NCBI GenBank assembly: GCA_028023455.1
Contig: JAQFVV010000255.1
Location: 1,269,699-1,333,698 of the forward strand
From: Epiperipatus broadwayi
Lineage: Eukaryota; Onychophora; Udeonychophora; Euonychophora; Peripatidae
Direction of reading: 5' to 3'
Length of the DNA: 64,000 bases
The number at the start of each line of letters is the position of its first letter. Positions within the stretch are counted from its first letter, which is position 1. Below are positions 30,955 to 43,494 of the stretch, one piece after another. The notes under the pieces are model-generated. The model was not told the DNA's origin, searched no databases, and saw only the letters and a program-made list of their open reading frames with translations. A program made the translations under genes and the position numbers.

Positions 30955-33900
30955 TGAATCTGGAAATATAGTACATATTTCTGCTTCTCCTAGTGCCAAT
31001 GTCATCAGCACTAGTATGAGTTTAAACCCAATCTTATATTAACTGACACCCATCTCATAATAGGTGGAAGTATATTTTTAATATTATAATTTTTTATATT
31101 TCATTAATTTTATTTTATAATTAAAACTAACCTTTTTATGATAGTTTATTTATTTTGTATTTGTAAAAAAATGTATATTGTGTTTATTTTGTTAAATCGA
31201 ATTGAACCATGGATATCTATAAAATGTTACAAATATTTTAAATTCTTTTATTAAAATTCATTTTTCTTCAATTAATCAGTTGGTAACATTTTATATTTAT
31301 CTTTTAATCAATGTACATTAGAGAGTAAATCATTTTAACAATGTAATATTTGTAAGAAATGTTTTGTAAATTTCTGCTTAAGTTTATGTCAAATATGTTT
31401 GAAAGTCATTCTACCAAATTCCTAAAATTTTTCTGAATAAAATCTACATTTTTGTTAATCTAAACTTTAAATAGATTTTGTTAGTACAATGACTGATAAA
31501 CTTAATATGCTTGTTGTTGTTTTTTTTTAATTAGCAAATCAACCCTTGGGGCATGTTCATGCAGAGTTATAAATTTTCCCTCCAAAGCAGGCACCAGCCT
31601 CAGAGAAAAAGTTAGAGTGATTGCAATTGGCAGTTGTCACTGTAGATTCAATCATATAGATAAAGATCAGAACACATAAATAGTGGGAAATTGGATAAGG
31701 ATTATTATTGAGTTTTATTGAGAATGGTTCACTGAAGAGTGTAGTTTAGATTCAGTACATCGTGATTAAAGAATGACTGGCTGAAAGATTGACCCTTGCT
31801 TTCTGGAGCTCTGTCCCACCAGCCCATCCATGCCTTTCCAGTGCTTTAAACATCTAGCCAGAGACTGTCTGTGTCGAGGAAGCCTGAAATGATCTGACTG
31901 TATTAACTGCCTGTTTCAAGCCATGGAATGCCTACTGATTGATTCTGAGGTAACATCCAATTTGCCACAAGCCATTGATTCCATTTTACTTGTTTTCCAA
32001 ATCAATACTAATTTATATTTTATATATCTGTGTGATATTTATATGGCTTGGTTGAAAATGCTTCTTTTAATTTTATTAAATTTAAAATATCGATTCTTAT
32101 AAAATCTTACATTATTTTGATGCAGCAAATTAAATTAATTTTTGTTGGTTTATTTAGAATATTTGATTTACTGAAATTTCCAAGTACAAAATTCAATGAG
32201 CTATTAACTTTAAATTCTCTCCCTCTTATTTTTCCAGTCAAAATCATTACGGGAGACCTATAATTAATAGAAAGCTCGTTTGGTTTTGTATATCATATAT
32301 AAATTTATTTTGAATGATTTATTTTAAAAGTATCTTACTATTGCCTCCCATTTAAAATAGCCCTGTAATTATTTCTGAAAGAATAAAGAATTTTAGTGAA
32401 TCAATTAAGTAAAATTTATCATAGAATTTTATCAGTATATATTTCATATACATATTTTATTTGTCAGAAAATATTAAAATTATGATTTACAATTTATTAT
32501 GATATATGTTTAAAATTCACCAGAAGTGAATTTGATATTTAATACCCAGTTTGTTTATGTTAATTAAACGACTGATTTATTTTGCAATCTTCAACGATGA
32601 GCTATTTAATAACTTATTAATAAATGAAATATTTGGAAGTGTGGAAAGCAATTTATATTTTAGTTTTAATTCTTGCCGTCCTTTTGTATTGTAAATTATG
32701 ATCCATTTAGTAAAGGCCTAATGTTTCTGGGACTTTCCATTATGGCAGGGAGATAGTTTAATTAGAAATTAAGTTATTAATTTTGTTAGTGGTACACTAT
32801 CTATCTATATACGTCCAAGGCATTATGTACTTATAGCTACAACTATTCATCTATTATTTTGCTTTGCTAATTACCTCTTAGGACCTTCGGAAATTTAACT
32901 GACCAGTCCAACCTTTTACGCTCCCTCAAAGTAGACGTAGTTCATACCAAGGGATCCATTTTCAGACATTGTCATTTAAGATATGTATGGGGAGTCCAGC
33001 GCATCAAAAATATTTTATTATTATTCAGAGACATGCTTTGGCTGGAGGGCTGACATTTCTCTTATCTAACTGTACATATCAGGAATTTTCTTTAGCAAAG
33101 CCATCCAGAGTTTCATAACAGACCTCATTTATTTTTGTTGTAATCTATAATAGCATACTGCCCTTCTTCATCATTTTATATCTTTATTTAGCAAACCTGA
33201 AAGGCTCTCTGCCATGATGGCATGTCCTTTACAAACCAATTTCGTTAATTAATTAAATCTAGACTGTATAATTGTCAATTATTTATTTAAGAACTATTTT
33301 GCCTTCCACACTCTTTATATACAAATGATTTTAAATGTAATAGTATTTTAAATGCACATCTTTCATATCTTGTAATATATATAAAATAGATTTATTTATA
33401 ATCTTTTAAAAGGGCTACTAATATTTTATTGCTGATTGGTTCTTGGCAGACCAATTAATAAACTTTTACATTGTTATCAAAGCCGCATCAAAACGAATTA
33501 AAGAAAATAACCAAGTTGTATAAACAAAGACTTAACTTATTTTGTACTAAATTCCTTAATAAATTCCTATAATATTGTTATTTTAAATAAGCTTAGTTTG
33601 ACATCACTCCCAATCTCTAAAGTTAATTACTCTATTTATTTAAATATTTCTTTGATTTAAATTCACTTCTTTATAATGTTGCCAGGAAGAATTATCATTA
33701 TTACAGTTCAAACCATTAGTAATCAATCAAATCATATCTGTACCATTCTGCAATCGTCAGAATCCATTAAATCATTGGTTTTTCATATAAACCCTTTATT
33801 ATTTTGAGTCTCTATGTGAACCATAACCTCCAGCTGGGACGGAATAAAAACAAGCACTGCTAGTGTCATCACAAACGTTATCCATTAGTCAGAGAGGCAA

Positions 33901-34027
33901 TAGTTTAGGAAAATAGGTTAGGATTCATCCTTGTCCTGACATATGTATCTTGTGCATGGTTGGATTCAAGGTACTTTTGCTTGGACTATTGATCTTGTTG
34001 AATGAATACACGATTTTGACCGGCACA
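30955..34027 (+). mobile_element. 3-kb solo-LTR-like element, right copy
   Basis: Begins TGAATCTGGAAATATA and ends GACCGGCACA. It is an inverted match of 6900-9869 throughout (for example GCTTTGGCTGGAGGGCTGAC against the complement of 7868-7888, with mismatches). Flanks ATAT/CTAT differ at one base, so a 4-bp duplication is only suggestive. Open frames inside (for example 71 codons at 32048) have no domain pattern. Its last ten bases resemble the LTR end of the 18.7-25.9 kb element read on the minus strand (GACCGGTACA). Confidence 0.65.
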
Positions 34028-34039
34028 CTATATATATAT

Positions 34040-34685
34040 AAAAGTTCTTAGTTTTAGCATTTTTTGCAGCTTGGACCTTTAATATTGAAAAAAACTTTTT
34101 TCATATGATCATCTTTATTACTGTGTAAATGCAGCTTTTTAAAAAATATAAGGTGTTTTATCTATTGAACAAAACTGTAACTAAAGTTTTAAAATGTCTA
34201 TATGAATATATTTATATGTGGCAACTGAGAATATTGGTATCTGCAAGAGATTTGGAGAAAGTTAATAATGCTAGAGTGTATCATGGTTATTTGGTATTTT
34301 AAAATCTATGTGATTTTGAAGTTAGAATTTATGTGATGGCCATTATTTATTATGTTGAAACTATTAGTTAGTTGTCTCAGCAGTTAATTGAAGGCTGGTA
34401 TTGTAAGCCATGAGATAATTGTAATTACTGAGCTGGACAGTTGATTATTTTAGCATGATGTCACATTTGGTAAAGATGTATAATCATTGATTTCATTGGC
34501 TGGATTGTTAAATGTAGCTTGAGTAGTTAATTTATACATGTGCATATTTGTCTCACTAAAAAATATTTGTATATAATTATTGTTTATTTATAATAGTTTA
34601 TTAGATAATTAAATAGCTGTTTACATTAATATGCATAATACTTCAAAAATGAATCATGAATTACTTAAAGAAAATCTTAATCCAG
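34040..34685. other. AT-rich stretch, nothing recognised
   Basis: No motif could be supported. Confidence 0.4.
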
Positions 34686-34692
34686 TTGATTT

Positions 34693-34795
34693 TTTTTTTT
34701 TTCATGTGTCATAGTATCAGCTGGGAAGCGAACCCACTAACACGGGACAACTGCTTATAAAGCAGCTGTCGCTGACCTCTCAACCACAGCATGCT
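34693..34795 (-). mobile_element. tRNA-derived SINE, diverged copy
   Basis: Same family as 6617-6718: CATGTGTCATAGTATCAGC, AACCCACTAACACGGGAC and GCTGACCTCTCAACCACAGC on the plus strand, with a T run at 34691-34703 that is the poly(A) tail on the minus strand. Confidence 0.8.
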
Positions 34796-34799
34796 AAAA

Positions 34800-35755
34800 A
34801 AATGAAACCAATTAACTCTATAAATAGTTTTAATATTTAAAAATGTTTATATGATAAAATTAATTTATCTCAATTAATTAAAATGATACACCAATACACA
34901 CATAAAAGGGATACAACAATATTATTTATATATGCATTTTTGTAAGTGTACATGTATTTAAAATCATTTAAAAGATTATCAAAATACTGTCTTCACCTGA
35001 ACTATTCGCTGTTTTTTATTGTATTCAACCCTTATATATATCAAAGAAATCAATATATCCCTATTTACAATATTATTGAGATAATCTTTATAACATAATT
35101 GGTTTTTATCTCTGTCATAAAATCCATACCCAACATAAAATATTGACATATTTATATTTATGTAACATATCTTACAAATGGCACATCCAGCCTGAAAATC
35201 ATATTCATCCACTGTTGCTTGCTATCATATTCTCATAAGATTATAAAAGCATTTTTATACATAATTTTTCCATGGCTTTTATTTTATACTAATATGGAGT
35301 TCATGTTTTTCTATGAGAGAAACTCATGAGAATAATAGGTTTCTATATAAATAATCTAGTTATGCCACTAGTTATATATGTTAACTAGTTACATTCTTAT
35401 TAACACATTGGAGTTGGGCTGAGTCTTAATGTTAAAGTGTTTCTTTAAAACTAAATAAGTATTTAATTTCATTCACATTCTAAATCTAACAATCATCCTA
35501 ATTAAAAGATTTTGACTAGCTACTAGCCTTCATGGGTTTTCTTTATTTTTTAGCAAATTCATTGTAGGTTACATTTAAAATATTAAAAATATTCTAAAGA
35601 TTAAAACTTAAGAATAGCATAATTGATTGGCTTACTGAAGTTCTAAAAAGGTGTTGTTCTTTTTTTAACTGGATCTAATGAAACATTTTTGTACCTGCTT
35701 TATAAAATCATAAATATAATATTACCAATACAATTGCAATAATAAAAAGTACAGT
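34800..35755. other. AT-rich stretch, nothing recognised
   Basis: A 77-codon minus-strand open frame (34979-35212) with several cysteines was examined and has no recognisable family pattern. Confidence 0.4.
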
Positions 35756-35764
35756 TACAGCTAA

Positions 35765-35848
35765 TACAAGTCGAACTCCGCACTTTTAGATTCTCGAATA
35801 TCTAATTTAAGGCAAATGCTCTAACCAACTGAGCTATTCATCAAAGGC
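35765..35848 (-). mobile_element. tRNA-like sequence, probably a SINE head or tRNA pseudogene
   Basis: The minus strand has a textbook A box (ATAGCTCAGTTGGTTAGAGC), a middle CCTTAAATTAGA that would place TAA in the anticodon region, and a B-box-like GGAGTTCGACTTG. Acceptor arms do not pair convincingly. The same order occurs, decayed, in the SINEs at 645-1480 and 63271-63742. Confidence 0.6.
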
Positions 35849-35849
35849 T

Positions 35850-36032
35850 AATACATCTTAAAACTAGCTTAATTTTTTTAATTTTTCATATTTTTACTAC
35901 AAATATTAATGTTTTCTTTTGTATTGATGTGTAAAAACTATGTAATATGAATAAACTTCCATGAAAAAATCAGTTTCAAACATTGCCATAAATTTTTGTG
36001 ATTAACTATGTCAAATTCCCTAACTGAAAACA

Positions 36033-36066
<34 letters not shown>

Positions 36067-36780
36067 TATTTTCAGTATATATATATATATATATATATAT
36101 TAGCTTTATTTACAATACTATTCTTGCATTTGTCTTGCAACAAATACCATATCTGCAGTATTTCTTTATTCTTTGAAGACTACACTGAATTTCTGGTATC
36201 ACTTATTTATAATTAGAAGCAACATACTAAATAAATTCTTAAAACTACTCTTATATTATTAATAATATTTATGATCTATGTACTTTATTTTTATAGACTA
36301 GAACAATTTATATATCTTCATACGTTTGTGTTTTGTAAAATATTTTTACAGTTTTTGGAAACTTACATTTCATTACCCATTTAAAAACTTCTCAAGGTAT
36401 CTTATCAAGATTTTCCTCCTTTCTGAATTTTGAGATTACAAAGAGTTTTATATCTCTGTCTAAGTCCAAAGAAATTGATAGTTGGATATATCCTCAAAAG
36501 AATAATCTGAATTTTGGCATCAGTATTCAAAAGATGAGTAAATAATCTTTTCATTCCTTTAAAATGTCATCATTTCTATATAAAAATGCTATTCATTGTT
36601 AGAATTTATAATATTATCTTAAGCCTACTTTCTTTCAGTATGGAAAAAATAAAATGAACAGTATTGTAATTTTAATCCATAAATAATTAATAAGTTTTAG
36701 TGATGAACTTTTTTAAAAAATCTCAACATTGTTTATGAAGTTTCTTTTTATTGTGATATTCACTCAAACAGAGAATTTTG
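35850..36780. other. AT-rich stretch with (TA)n microsatellite at about 36030-36105
   Basis: Two TA runs are separated by ATTAATATTTTCAG and flanked by inverted words (TGAAAACATTAATATAT against ATATATTAATATTTTCA). Nothing else was recognised. Confidence 0.6.
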
Positions 36781-36784
36781 TATT

Positions 36785-36895
36785 CTTTTTTTTTTTTAAG
36801 TGTCATAGCATTGGCCGGGACGCGAACCCGCAACCCGGGCAACTGCCTGCTAGTGCAAGGCAGTCGCGCTGACCTCTCGACCACCAATGCAAGAC
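36785..36895 (-). mobile_element. tRNA-derived SINE, best preserved tRNA-like part
   Basis: On the minus strand GCATTGG and CCAATGC can pair as a 7-bp acceptor stem. The A box TGGTCGAGAGGTCAGC and B box GGGTTCGCGTCC are clear, and there is a long extra arm as in leucine or serine tRNAs. It is followed by TATGACACTT and A residues. The poly(A) and dispersed copies argue for a SINE rather than a working tRNA. Confidence 0.8.
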
Positions 36896-36899
36896 AATT

Positions 36900-38580
36900 A
36901 GCACATTACAACCACTCCAAACAACATTCATGGACATAAATGTAAAAAAAATGTACTGACACTTATGTAGCCAATTAGTTTAATTGAAAATTCAGAAGAT
37001 ATGTTGGAACAATAGGTCCATTGCTAAAAATTACATTAGAAAGCAATGTTTTATATACAGATATTCCACTAGAACTTCATTGGACATTAATTAAAATTGT
37101 CTATTTTATAACATAGTAAAGTGGTCATTAAAAATAATGTTTCCACTAAGATTAATCAGGTATGATATTATATCTTACAAATAGTTACAATCATAAACTT
37201 TATACTCATATAATAGTATTGTATCATAATATATTTTTATTTAAGTTGCTACTAAACTTGGTTTCTCTTCTGATAAATATCACAAAATTCATGGACTTTA
37301 AGGAACATTCTCAATTGAAAAATATGTAGATGAAATAATATATTGATTTTGGCATAACTTGGCTTTATCCTTTGAGATTCATGAATAATTCCAAATCCAG
37401 GTCTATATCAAGGCAATTTCCATAATGTCAAAATTTTGTTTGGAAGTGTTTATAGTTTGTGATGATCATATAAAATGTATTTCTTTTAAGAGAAATCCAC
37501 AGCAGAAAAAAAAATTGATTTTATCCATATATTTTAGGTAAAAAGTAACCAAGGATGAATTTATAACTTATCTTAGCAAGTCAACAGCGTATTATTGCCA
37601 TTGCTAAATATATATTCAAAGTTTGATTCTAAATATTATCATTAGTCATTTAAATCAATTCTAAGCAGCTAAAAATCAGACAAAAACTTTAATTAATACA
37701 ACTACTGTTTTAGAAATTTAGAAAACCAGTCTCTGTTATGGTTTATACCAGCATGCAGTGAGAACGTTCAGTTATATATTTAAAAAATACACAATCAAAA
37801 AGGGAAAATAATATTATCTAGAATATTCTCTGATTTCTTTCTTTTCTAAGTCTCAGAATAATTGGATTAGTTTTTTTTTTAAAAAGTCTAATGTTACAGT
37901 GCAATTATAGTAGAGAAAACTGCTTTATTAGATTCTTCTATCTATTGTTGCTATAATAAGATCTTTTTTCTTCTTTTTTGCAAAAATAAGTTGAAATATT
38001 TTTTTAAAAAATAAGTAATTTTTAAAATCATATTATATCTCGGACATATCGGTTTGATACCTAAACTAAATCTGACAAAATAATAATCATAAAATGATCA
38101 AATCTTTTATTTATACTACCGTAGTTTTAAGCTTTCTTTTTAAATAATATAGATAATTGATTGTGTGTGTTTGTGCATGTACATACGTGCGGGAAAAAAT
38201 GAAAAACTATTATTGATCACACTGTCGTTTCCAAAAAATACTTTGACGTCAATGAGCTTTCGTTTGAAAAAATAATAGGTAATTCAAAAAGATTAATGTA
38301 TTAAAAGAAATAAAAGATGAAATAATTTTTAAATTGTCCTGAAAAAAATGTTCGCCAACAATCTCTCATGGAAAACAGTGAAAGGGATTATCTTAATTAT
38401 GAAATTTTTTAATGGTCAGGTCGTAAAAGTTTGAATGTTTTTATTTTTGGTCAGTAAAATAGATTAGTAGCTAAAAATAGCTAAATAAACATCTACTGAT
38501 CACTATTAGATAGTTATCTGATTTGATTATAACCATACTATCTATAAAAAGAAAATTTACACCAGATTGTAAGAAAAGAA
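36900..38580. other. AT-rich stretch, nothing recognised
   Basis: No repeat family, RNA or coding pattern could be supported. Confidence 0.4.
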
Positions 38581-38639
38581 ATTAAAATATTGAATTTCAA
38601 AAAGCTCACACATTGCACTTTTCAGCAAAAAAACTTTTA

Positions 38640-38690
38640 TTATTGATTACAGTTTCGACTATACTATGCAGTCTTCATCAGCTCTTATTC
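38640..38690 (-). ncRNA. Hammerhead-like motif, probably decayed
   Basis: The minus strand reads GAGCTGATGAAGACT, loop GCATAGTAT, AGTC, GAAACTGTAATC. The CTGATGA and GAAAC cores and stem II (GACT/AGTC) are present, with an extra A before stem II. A convincing stem I was not found. A related motif is at 53290-53325. CTGATGAAGAC...GTCGAAAC motifs are common in PLE-type hammerheads. Confidence 0.4.
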
Positions 38691-38699
38691 TCTTCTTTT

Positions 38700-39994
38700 A
38701 ACCTTCTCTATCCTCCATTTTACTCTAGTAATTAAAATTTACCAATCAGAATTAAACCCCAAATTATAAACTTGGAAAAATAGATAAACTTGCTTTACAC
38801 TGCATAACCTTTAAATATTCTATAGTTTAAACAAAAAAGTGTTGTAATTTCATACATTAATTAAAAATAATTAAGTGAATTTGCCATTATATGATATGCA
38901 CCAATAGCTGGCTTAAATCTTTAAATGTGTCACAAATTGGATGAGGAAATGCCTCATTCATTTTACATGTCAAGTATGATCATTCTGCAGAGTCATTGTG
39001 GTAAGCATTCTGAAAAATAAGAGCTGCGTCTAAAAAAGGAAAAACATTGTTCTAATAAAAAAAAACATGGACTAAATATAATAAGGCAAATAATAGAAGT
39101 TACAAAATTATATTGTTAATTTTTGTGTCCGTATTAATTAGAGTTTGAAACCCTAAGATTGTCGAAATCTTCAAATTATTAGTTTCAGTAAGATAATATG
39201 TAAGATAATAGTTTCAGTAAGAAAATAGTTTTAGTAAGATAATATGGACAAACTTTTGCTAATGAAAAAAATAAAGAATGGTAATTAAAAACTAGCTGGA
39301 GTAGTCTATTTCTTGTCATTGATTAATTACTAGACTTTTCAATGGTTAATTTTAAAATAATCAATACAAGGATCACTATTATATCTGTACAGCACAGTGT
39401 TCTATGTAGAAAAATAATTTGGTTGGCACACCCAAAGATAAATTAAAAATTTAATTTGAGACTTTAGTAATGTTTATATATGTTGTACCTTACTAACAGC
39501 AGACTCCATCCTCCAGCTCAACACCAATACTACTTAATCAAGTTACCTTGTAACCCTAAATCAGTATTTCTAACTTTAACATGTAACTAGCTCATTCACA
39601 TATAAATAATACATCTAGAAAATTAATACTTATCACTTAAATAATTTATTTCATCACTAATCAAATAAATACATAATTTAAAATTAAATACCTAATTTAT
39701 TTATCGTTACATTAATTTAAAATACTACTAGCTAACTTTACTAACACAACTGGTTCATTTAAAGATTAAAAATCATGAGACTTATCACCAAGCATTTAGT
39801 AAAGTACACAGTTAGTTTAACATTAAAACATATCCTGAAAAATACACTCCCAGTGACATAAGAATATCAACCCTACCTACTTTCATAAACTATAAGTAAT
39901 ATTCCCATGACTCACATATTACACAAAATACATTCTAATTAACAATTATAAAATTACATTAAATCACAAAAATATTTAATACTCTTCTATTTAA
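38700..39994. other. AT-rich stretch, nothing recognised
   Basis: A short local duplication of TTTCAGTAAGATAATATG is seen near 39183-39245. Nothing else. Confidence 0.4.
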
Positions 39995-40180
39995 TACAAT
40001 TCTTCATCATCATCATCAACTATTATCAATCCACTGCAGGATGAAGGTCTCGCCAAGTTCAATCCACCTCTGATCTTTAGCTTCTCTTCTCCACATCACC
40101 CCTGCGCCCTTTCTCATCTCATCCATCCATCTCACATGTGGTCTCAATCTCAGATTCATCTTATTATCATAACAATTACC
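39995..40180 (-). pseudogene. RTE-like LINE, 3' terminal fragment with open reading frame
   Basis: The minus strand encodes LRPHVRWMDEMRKGAGVMWR and then REAKDQRWIELGETFILQWI, ending DNS-stop, followed by a (GAT)n tail. This is the conserved end of RTE-type endonuclease-reverse transcriptases (RPxxRWxDExRK...W...LGExFxxQW). The frame is intact over this stretch. It is heavily 5'-truncated, as is usual for LINEs. The decayed copy at 3.3-4.8 kb ends in the same way. Confidence 0.85.
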
Positions 40181-40189
40181 CACTAAATA

Positions 40190-40685
40190 ATATAGCTACA
40201 TATAGTGAGGGATGTTACATATGCCTAGCTACACCATAACAATATTAATTAATAACATAATACTTCTGAACTCTTATTATACGACACATCTACTCATTAT
40301 GTCCATTAATAAAAACAACTTGAAATTATAGATTATTGCAAAATAATATTCATTGTCTTCAATAAGTTCAAAATATTTTCATGCTATATTATATATTAAA
40401 GTTCTTATTCTTCTTTATATGGCATATTAAGAAATATAAAGTTTTGATATCATTATCATATCAGATAATTAATAAAATTGGTACTATACACTTCTCGTGT
40501 TTAATAACAATATCTTCAACAATTGCCATTAATAATCATAATTTATCTCTTGTAGATCATGTGCAATAATGTGAATATATAATTAATTTTTAAAATACAT
40601 GTATGTAGTAATGAAGATTAATAACGACTTGGACATAATAAGTAAAGAAATTCTCAAGATGTATTATAAATTTAAAACAGCATTA
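40190..40685. other. AT-rich stretch, nothing recognised
   Basis: A 62-codon plus-strand open frame (40381-40569) looks random. Confidence 0.4.
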
Positions 40686-41077
40686 ACAAATTTATTTTAC
40701 TTTAAAAGTGAAATTTAATGATCAACAAAAATCAATAATTAAAATACATAGTAATGAACTAAAAACAAAGTTAATTGTCCTTTGTGAAGATAGCAGCATT
40801 CTGAGACCTCTGAGACTTTGAAAAACAAAAGGTAACAGGAAAGCTAAGCATAGACCAAGAATAATTAAATAAAGAGTCGGGTGCAAGCAGTTTGTCTCTA
40901 ACTTTGATTTTGTTAATGACAGTAATAAAAGTATTCAGAATTCCATTGTCATTTTGGTGAAACAAGAGCTTACATCTGGTAATCCACACTGCAAATAAGA
41001 GAAAAATAGCCATTCTTATTTTTGAGAAAACACCACTTTTAATAGCTTTAAAAATAGAGAGCACATCTTTGTTACTA

Positions 41078-41498
41078 AACAAAGCAAAGCAAAACTCCAT
41101 ATAGTAGTGCCACCTGTGCTAAACAGTAATCAATGGATGCCAGAAGGCTTGTGCATAAAATCCCTATCTAAAGCCTACTCATCCAATATCCCCAGACTAG
41201 TTTCTGGCTTGTGGCCTTCATCAGTGAGGAGCTTTGGATCTGAGAGCACTGCATCTAGATCTTAGGATATAATGCAACCCTCTAGCAACCACCTTTTATC
41301 TCTGCTTAACTACAAAACTATGAGCATGAAATTGAAAACACAAAAAATATTTTCAATCTAAGCTCAATAGCCTATATAGTCATATGGGTCTGAACTCAGT
41401 TCAGCACCCATACATTTTGGTGTCTTTGGCTCTTTAACAACCATACCCACCACTACCCTATTAATCAGGATTGGTGTTAAACCAGCAAGCATCATGTG
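41078..41498 (-). mobile_element. Hammerhead element, single permuted unit of 421 bp
   Basis: This copy has no inverted arm. It is one almost complete unit on the minus strand, opened between GATCATGTGATG and the CTTGTTT region rather than at the ribozyme cut. ATCTTTGTTACTA (41065-41077 and 41499-41511) is a perfect 13-bp duplication lying in the LINE codons for SNKD. The long minus-strand open frame 42191-41364 is chimeric: its last 45 codons come from this element. Confidence 0.92.
41181..41239 (-). ncRNA. Type I hammerhead ribozyme, intact core
   Basis: Minus strand: stem I strand ATCCAA, AGCT, CCTCA, core CTGATGA, then A-GGC-CACAA-GCC-A, core GAAAC, TA, GTC, and the return strand TGGGG, ATA, TTGGAT. 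All core bases are canonical. Stem I has 5 and 6 pairs around an internal loop, as needed for fast natural hammerheads. Stem III is only A-U and C-G closed by two bases, but ACTAGT is self-complementary, so two molecules could form a 6-bp stem III. Predicted cleavage lies between 41195 (C17) and 41194. Confidence 0.88.
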
Positions 41499-43494
41499 AT
41501 CTTTGTTACTACTAGAAATATGATTTCCCAAAAAAAATCTGAGTGGAGATAGAGAAGGACAATTAAAAAAAATATGATGAAGGGTCTCATCATCTGAAAA
41601 GCAAAACTGGCAATGTGAATCAATCTTTTGATAACCTCTTCTAAACACTAAAAAATGATTGGTAGGTAAGGATGAAAGATTAAACTTTAAAATAAAATCA
41701 ATATATTTGTGTTCAAGAAACCAATGTTTAGATTTCTTTAATAAAACCTTATTATTTAAATCAATCAGAATTGAGGAAAAAGTTTGATTACTATAAATCA
41801 GTTTATAAACTTCCCAATAACTCTTCTTATTCTCAAATGTGTGCAAAGAAAGTGTAAAAAAAATTCTAAGAAAGTCTCTAATCTTGAATATCCACTCTCC
41901 AAAAAATGGAGGTGGAGTGTCTGTAGGTTCAAATGGAAAATTTTGATCAATCGGTAGTAGCCTTAGATGAAAAAATCTAAGAACAGCAATAGCCTTGTGA
42001 ACATAAAAAGTAGATAAAGAATGAAGACCAAGGCCATTGATCTCCTTGGGTTTCTGTAATTGAAAAAAACTGATGGAAGCACACTTTCCTCTCCAGAGAA
42101 TCTTAGAACATATTGAATTTATACTATTTTGAAATATCAAAGTAGGCTTGGTGATAGGTAAAAAATAGTTCATTCTGGGGAAAAGTAACATGTTAAGGAG
42201 GCAACTTTTCCAGGTAGGGATAAATAAATTGAAGATAGAGAATTAGTGAGACTTTTGAGTTTGTCCAAGATTGAAAGCTGAATTACTTTTTTCATAGCAA
42301 TTCTTGGTAAAGCAATTGGAAATCCGAGAAATTTTTGAAGTCTAGATATGAATTGAGATGGGAAAATGACACCAGATTTAATTTTCCATGTTGCACATTT
42401 GGAAAGATTTAATTGAAGCTTAAATTTAAGTGAGTATCTGTCTAAAATCTTTTGTAAAGCTGATAAATACTTGGAAGGAAAATTGTGATATCCACATAAG
42501 AGATATGACGAATTTCCTCACCAAGAGTTCACATATATTCCAGGCAGATTTTTCTCAATGTCAATCAAAAGAGTATTGATATAGGTAATAAAGCAGAGAG
42601 TACTTAGTGTAGAACCTTGTGGAATAGACAAATGGGGTCTAAATCCAGGTCCAAGATAACCATCTAGAGATGTGAATACAGACCTGTTAAGAAAAAGATT
42701 TGCAATGATCTTAATGTATATAATGTTCAAATGTGTGTTAGGCAATACTATATGTAAAAACTTTAATATTTGTGTTAATATTAGAAATACACACACTTAT
42801 ATAATTTGGAAAGCAAGACCATTGGAACAGAATATTCCACAAGCAGGTCAAAAAGAATGGAAGGTATGATGGAATCAAAAGCTGAAGCAAAGTCAAGTTG
42901 AACAGCAATAGGCAAAGATTTACTGTGTACTCAAATATGCTCAACAAGAAGCGTTGCCTGATGTACAGCATCAATAGTCAAAGAACCCTTCTTAGCAAAC
43001 TGATATTTAGAAATGTGTGATAAAAGTTGCTTCTGAATTCTTTCTTTAAATAACAATAGACTCGATACACTTAATAAGAAGAGGAGTCATAGAAATAGTA
43101 TGAATATTGTTTAATGATGAAGGAGTAATGATTTTCTTTAAAAAAGGAATGAGAGCGATAGGATAGAGGTTGAGAATAACTTGAAAATCACCAGCCTCGA
43201 CATCTATTAGATTATGAATTATAGGAGCAGTGAAATGACTGAGATGATGAAGCACAAAACATGGAATGCCATGTAAGCCAGGGTATGTACTTTCAGGGTA
43301 GGCAGCCAAGCATTGTAGAATATCATTGACAGTAATGTTATGTTGTTCATAATTAACACTGACATTCCATATATTACCAATGCTAAATTGCTGTGCCTGA
43401 AGCTTGTTTTGGAAATATTCATTAATTTTAATTGAGTGTGCCTTTTGGATCCACCAATGGCCCAACATATTTTAAAAATTTACAAAAGATAATA

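Larger units (their letters stand above)
40690..43490 (-). pseudogene. LINE reverse transcriptase and C-terminus, decayed, split by insertion
   Basis: The minus strand read downward shows YPGLHGIPCFVLHHL (43300s, the PGxDGIP block), YPIALIPFLKK and SMTPLLIKCIES (43060-43160), LDFASAFDSII (motif A, about 42865-42900), GFRPHLSIPQGSTLS (motif B, about 42605-42650), and ISYVDITIF (motif C, about 42480-42510) where YADD is expected, so one catalytic aspartate is lost. Then come FLGFPIALP and LSLPGKVAS (about 42195-42330), a long C-terminal domain, and CQFC...HHIFFNC (zinc knuckle, about 41565-41620). The frame resumes at 41100-40771 after a hammerhead element. The C-terminal half resembles L1/Tx1-type LINEs. 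Clade not certain. Confidence 0.8.

Noticed and set aside
35765-35848. Functional tRNA gene with TAA anticodon
   Set aside because: The A box is excellent, but the acceptor arms do not pair and the T arm is imperfect. Similar heads occur in SINEs elsewhere in the window.
36785-36895. Functional leucine or serine tRNA gene
   Set aside because: Acceptor stem and boxes are good, but a T run/poly(A) tail and five dispersed relatives with target duplications indicate a SINE. The anticodon arm does not fold cleanly.
42672-42869. 65-codon plus-strand open frame
   Set aside because: Antisense to the LINE reverse transcriptase motif B region.
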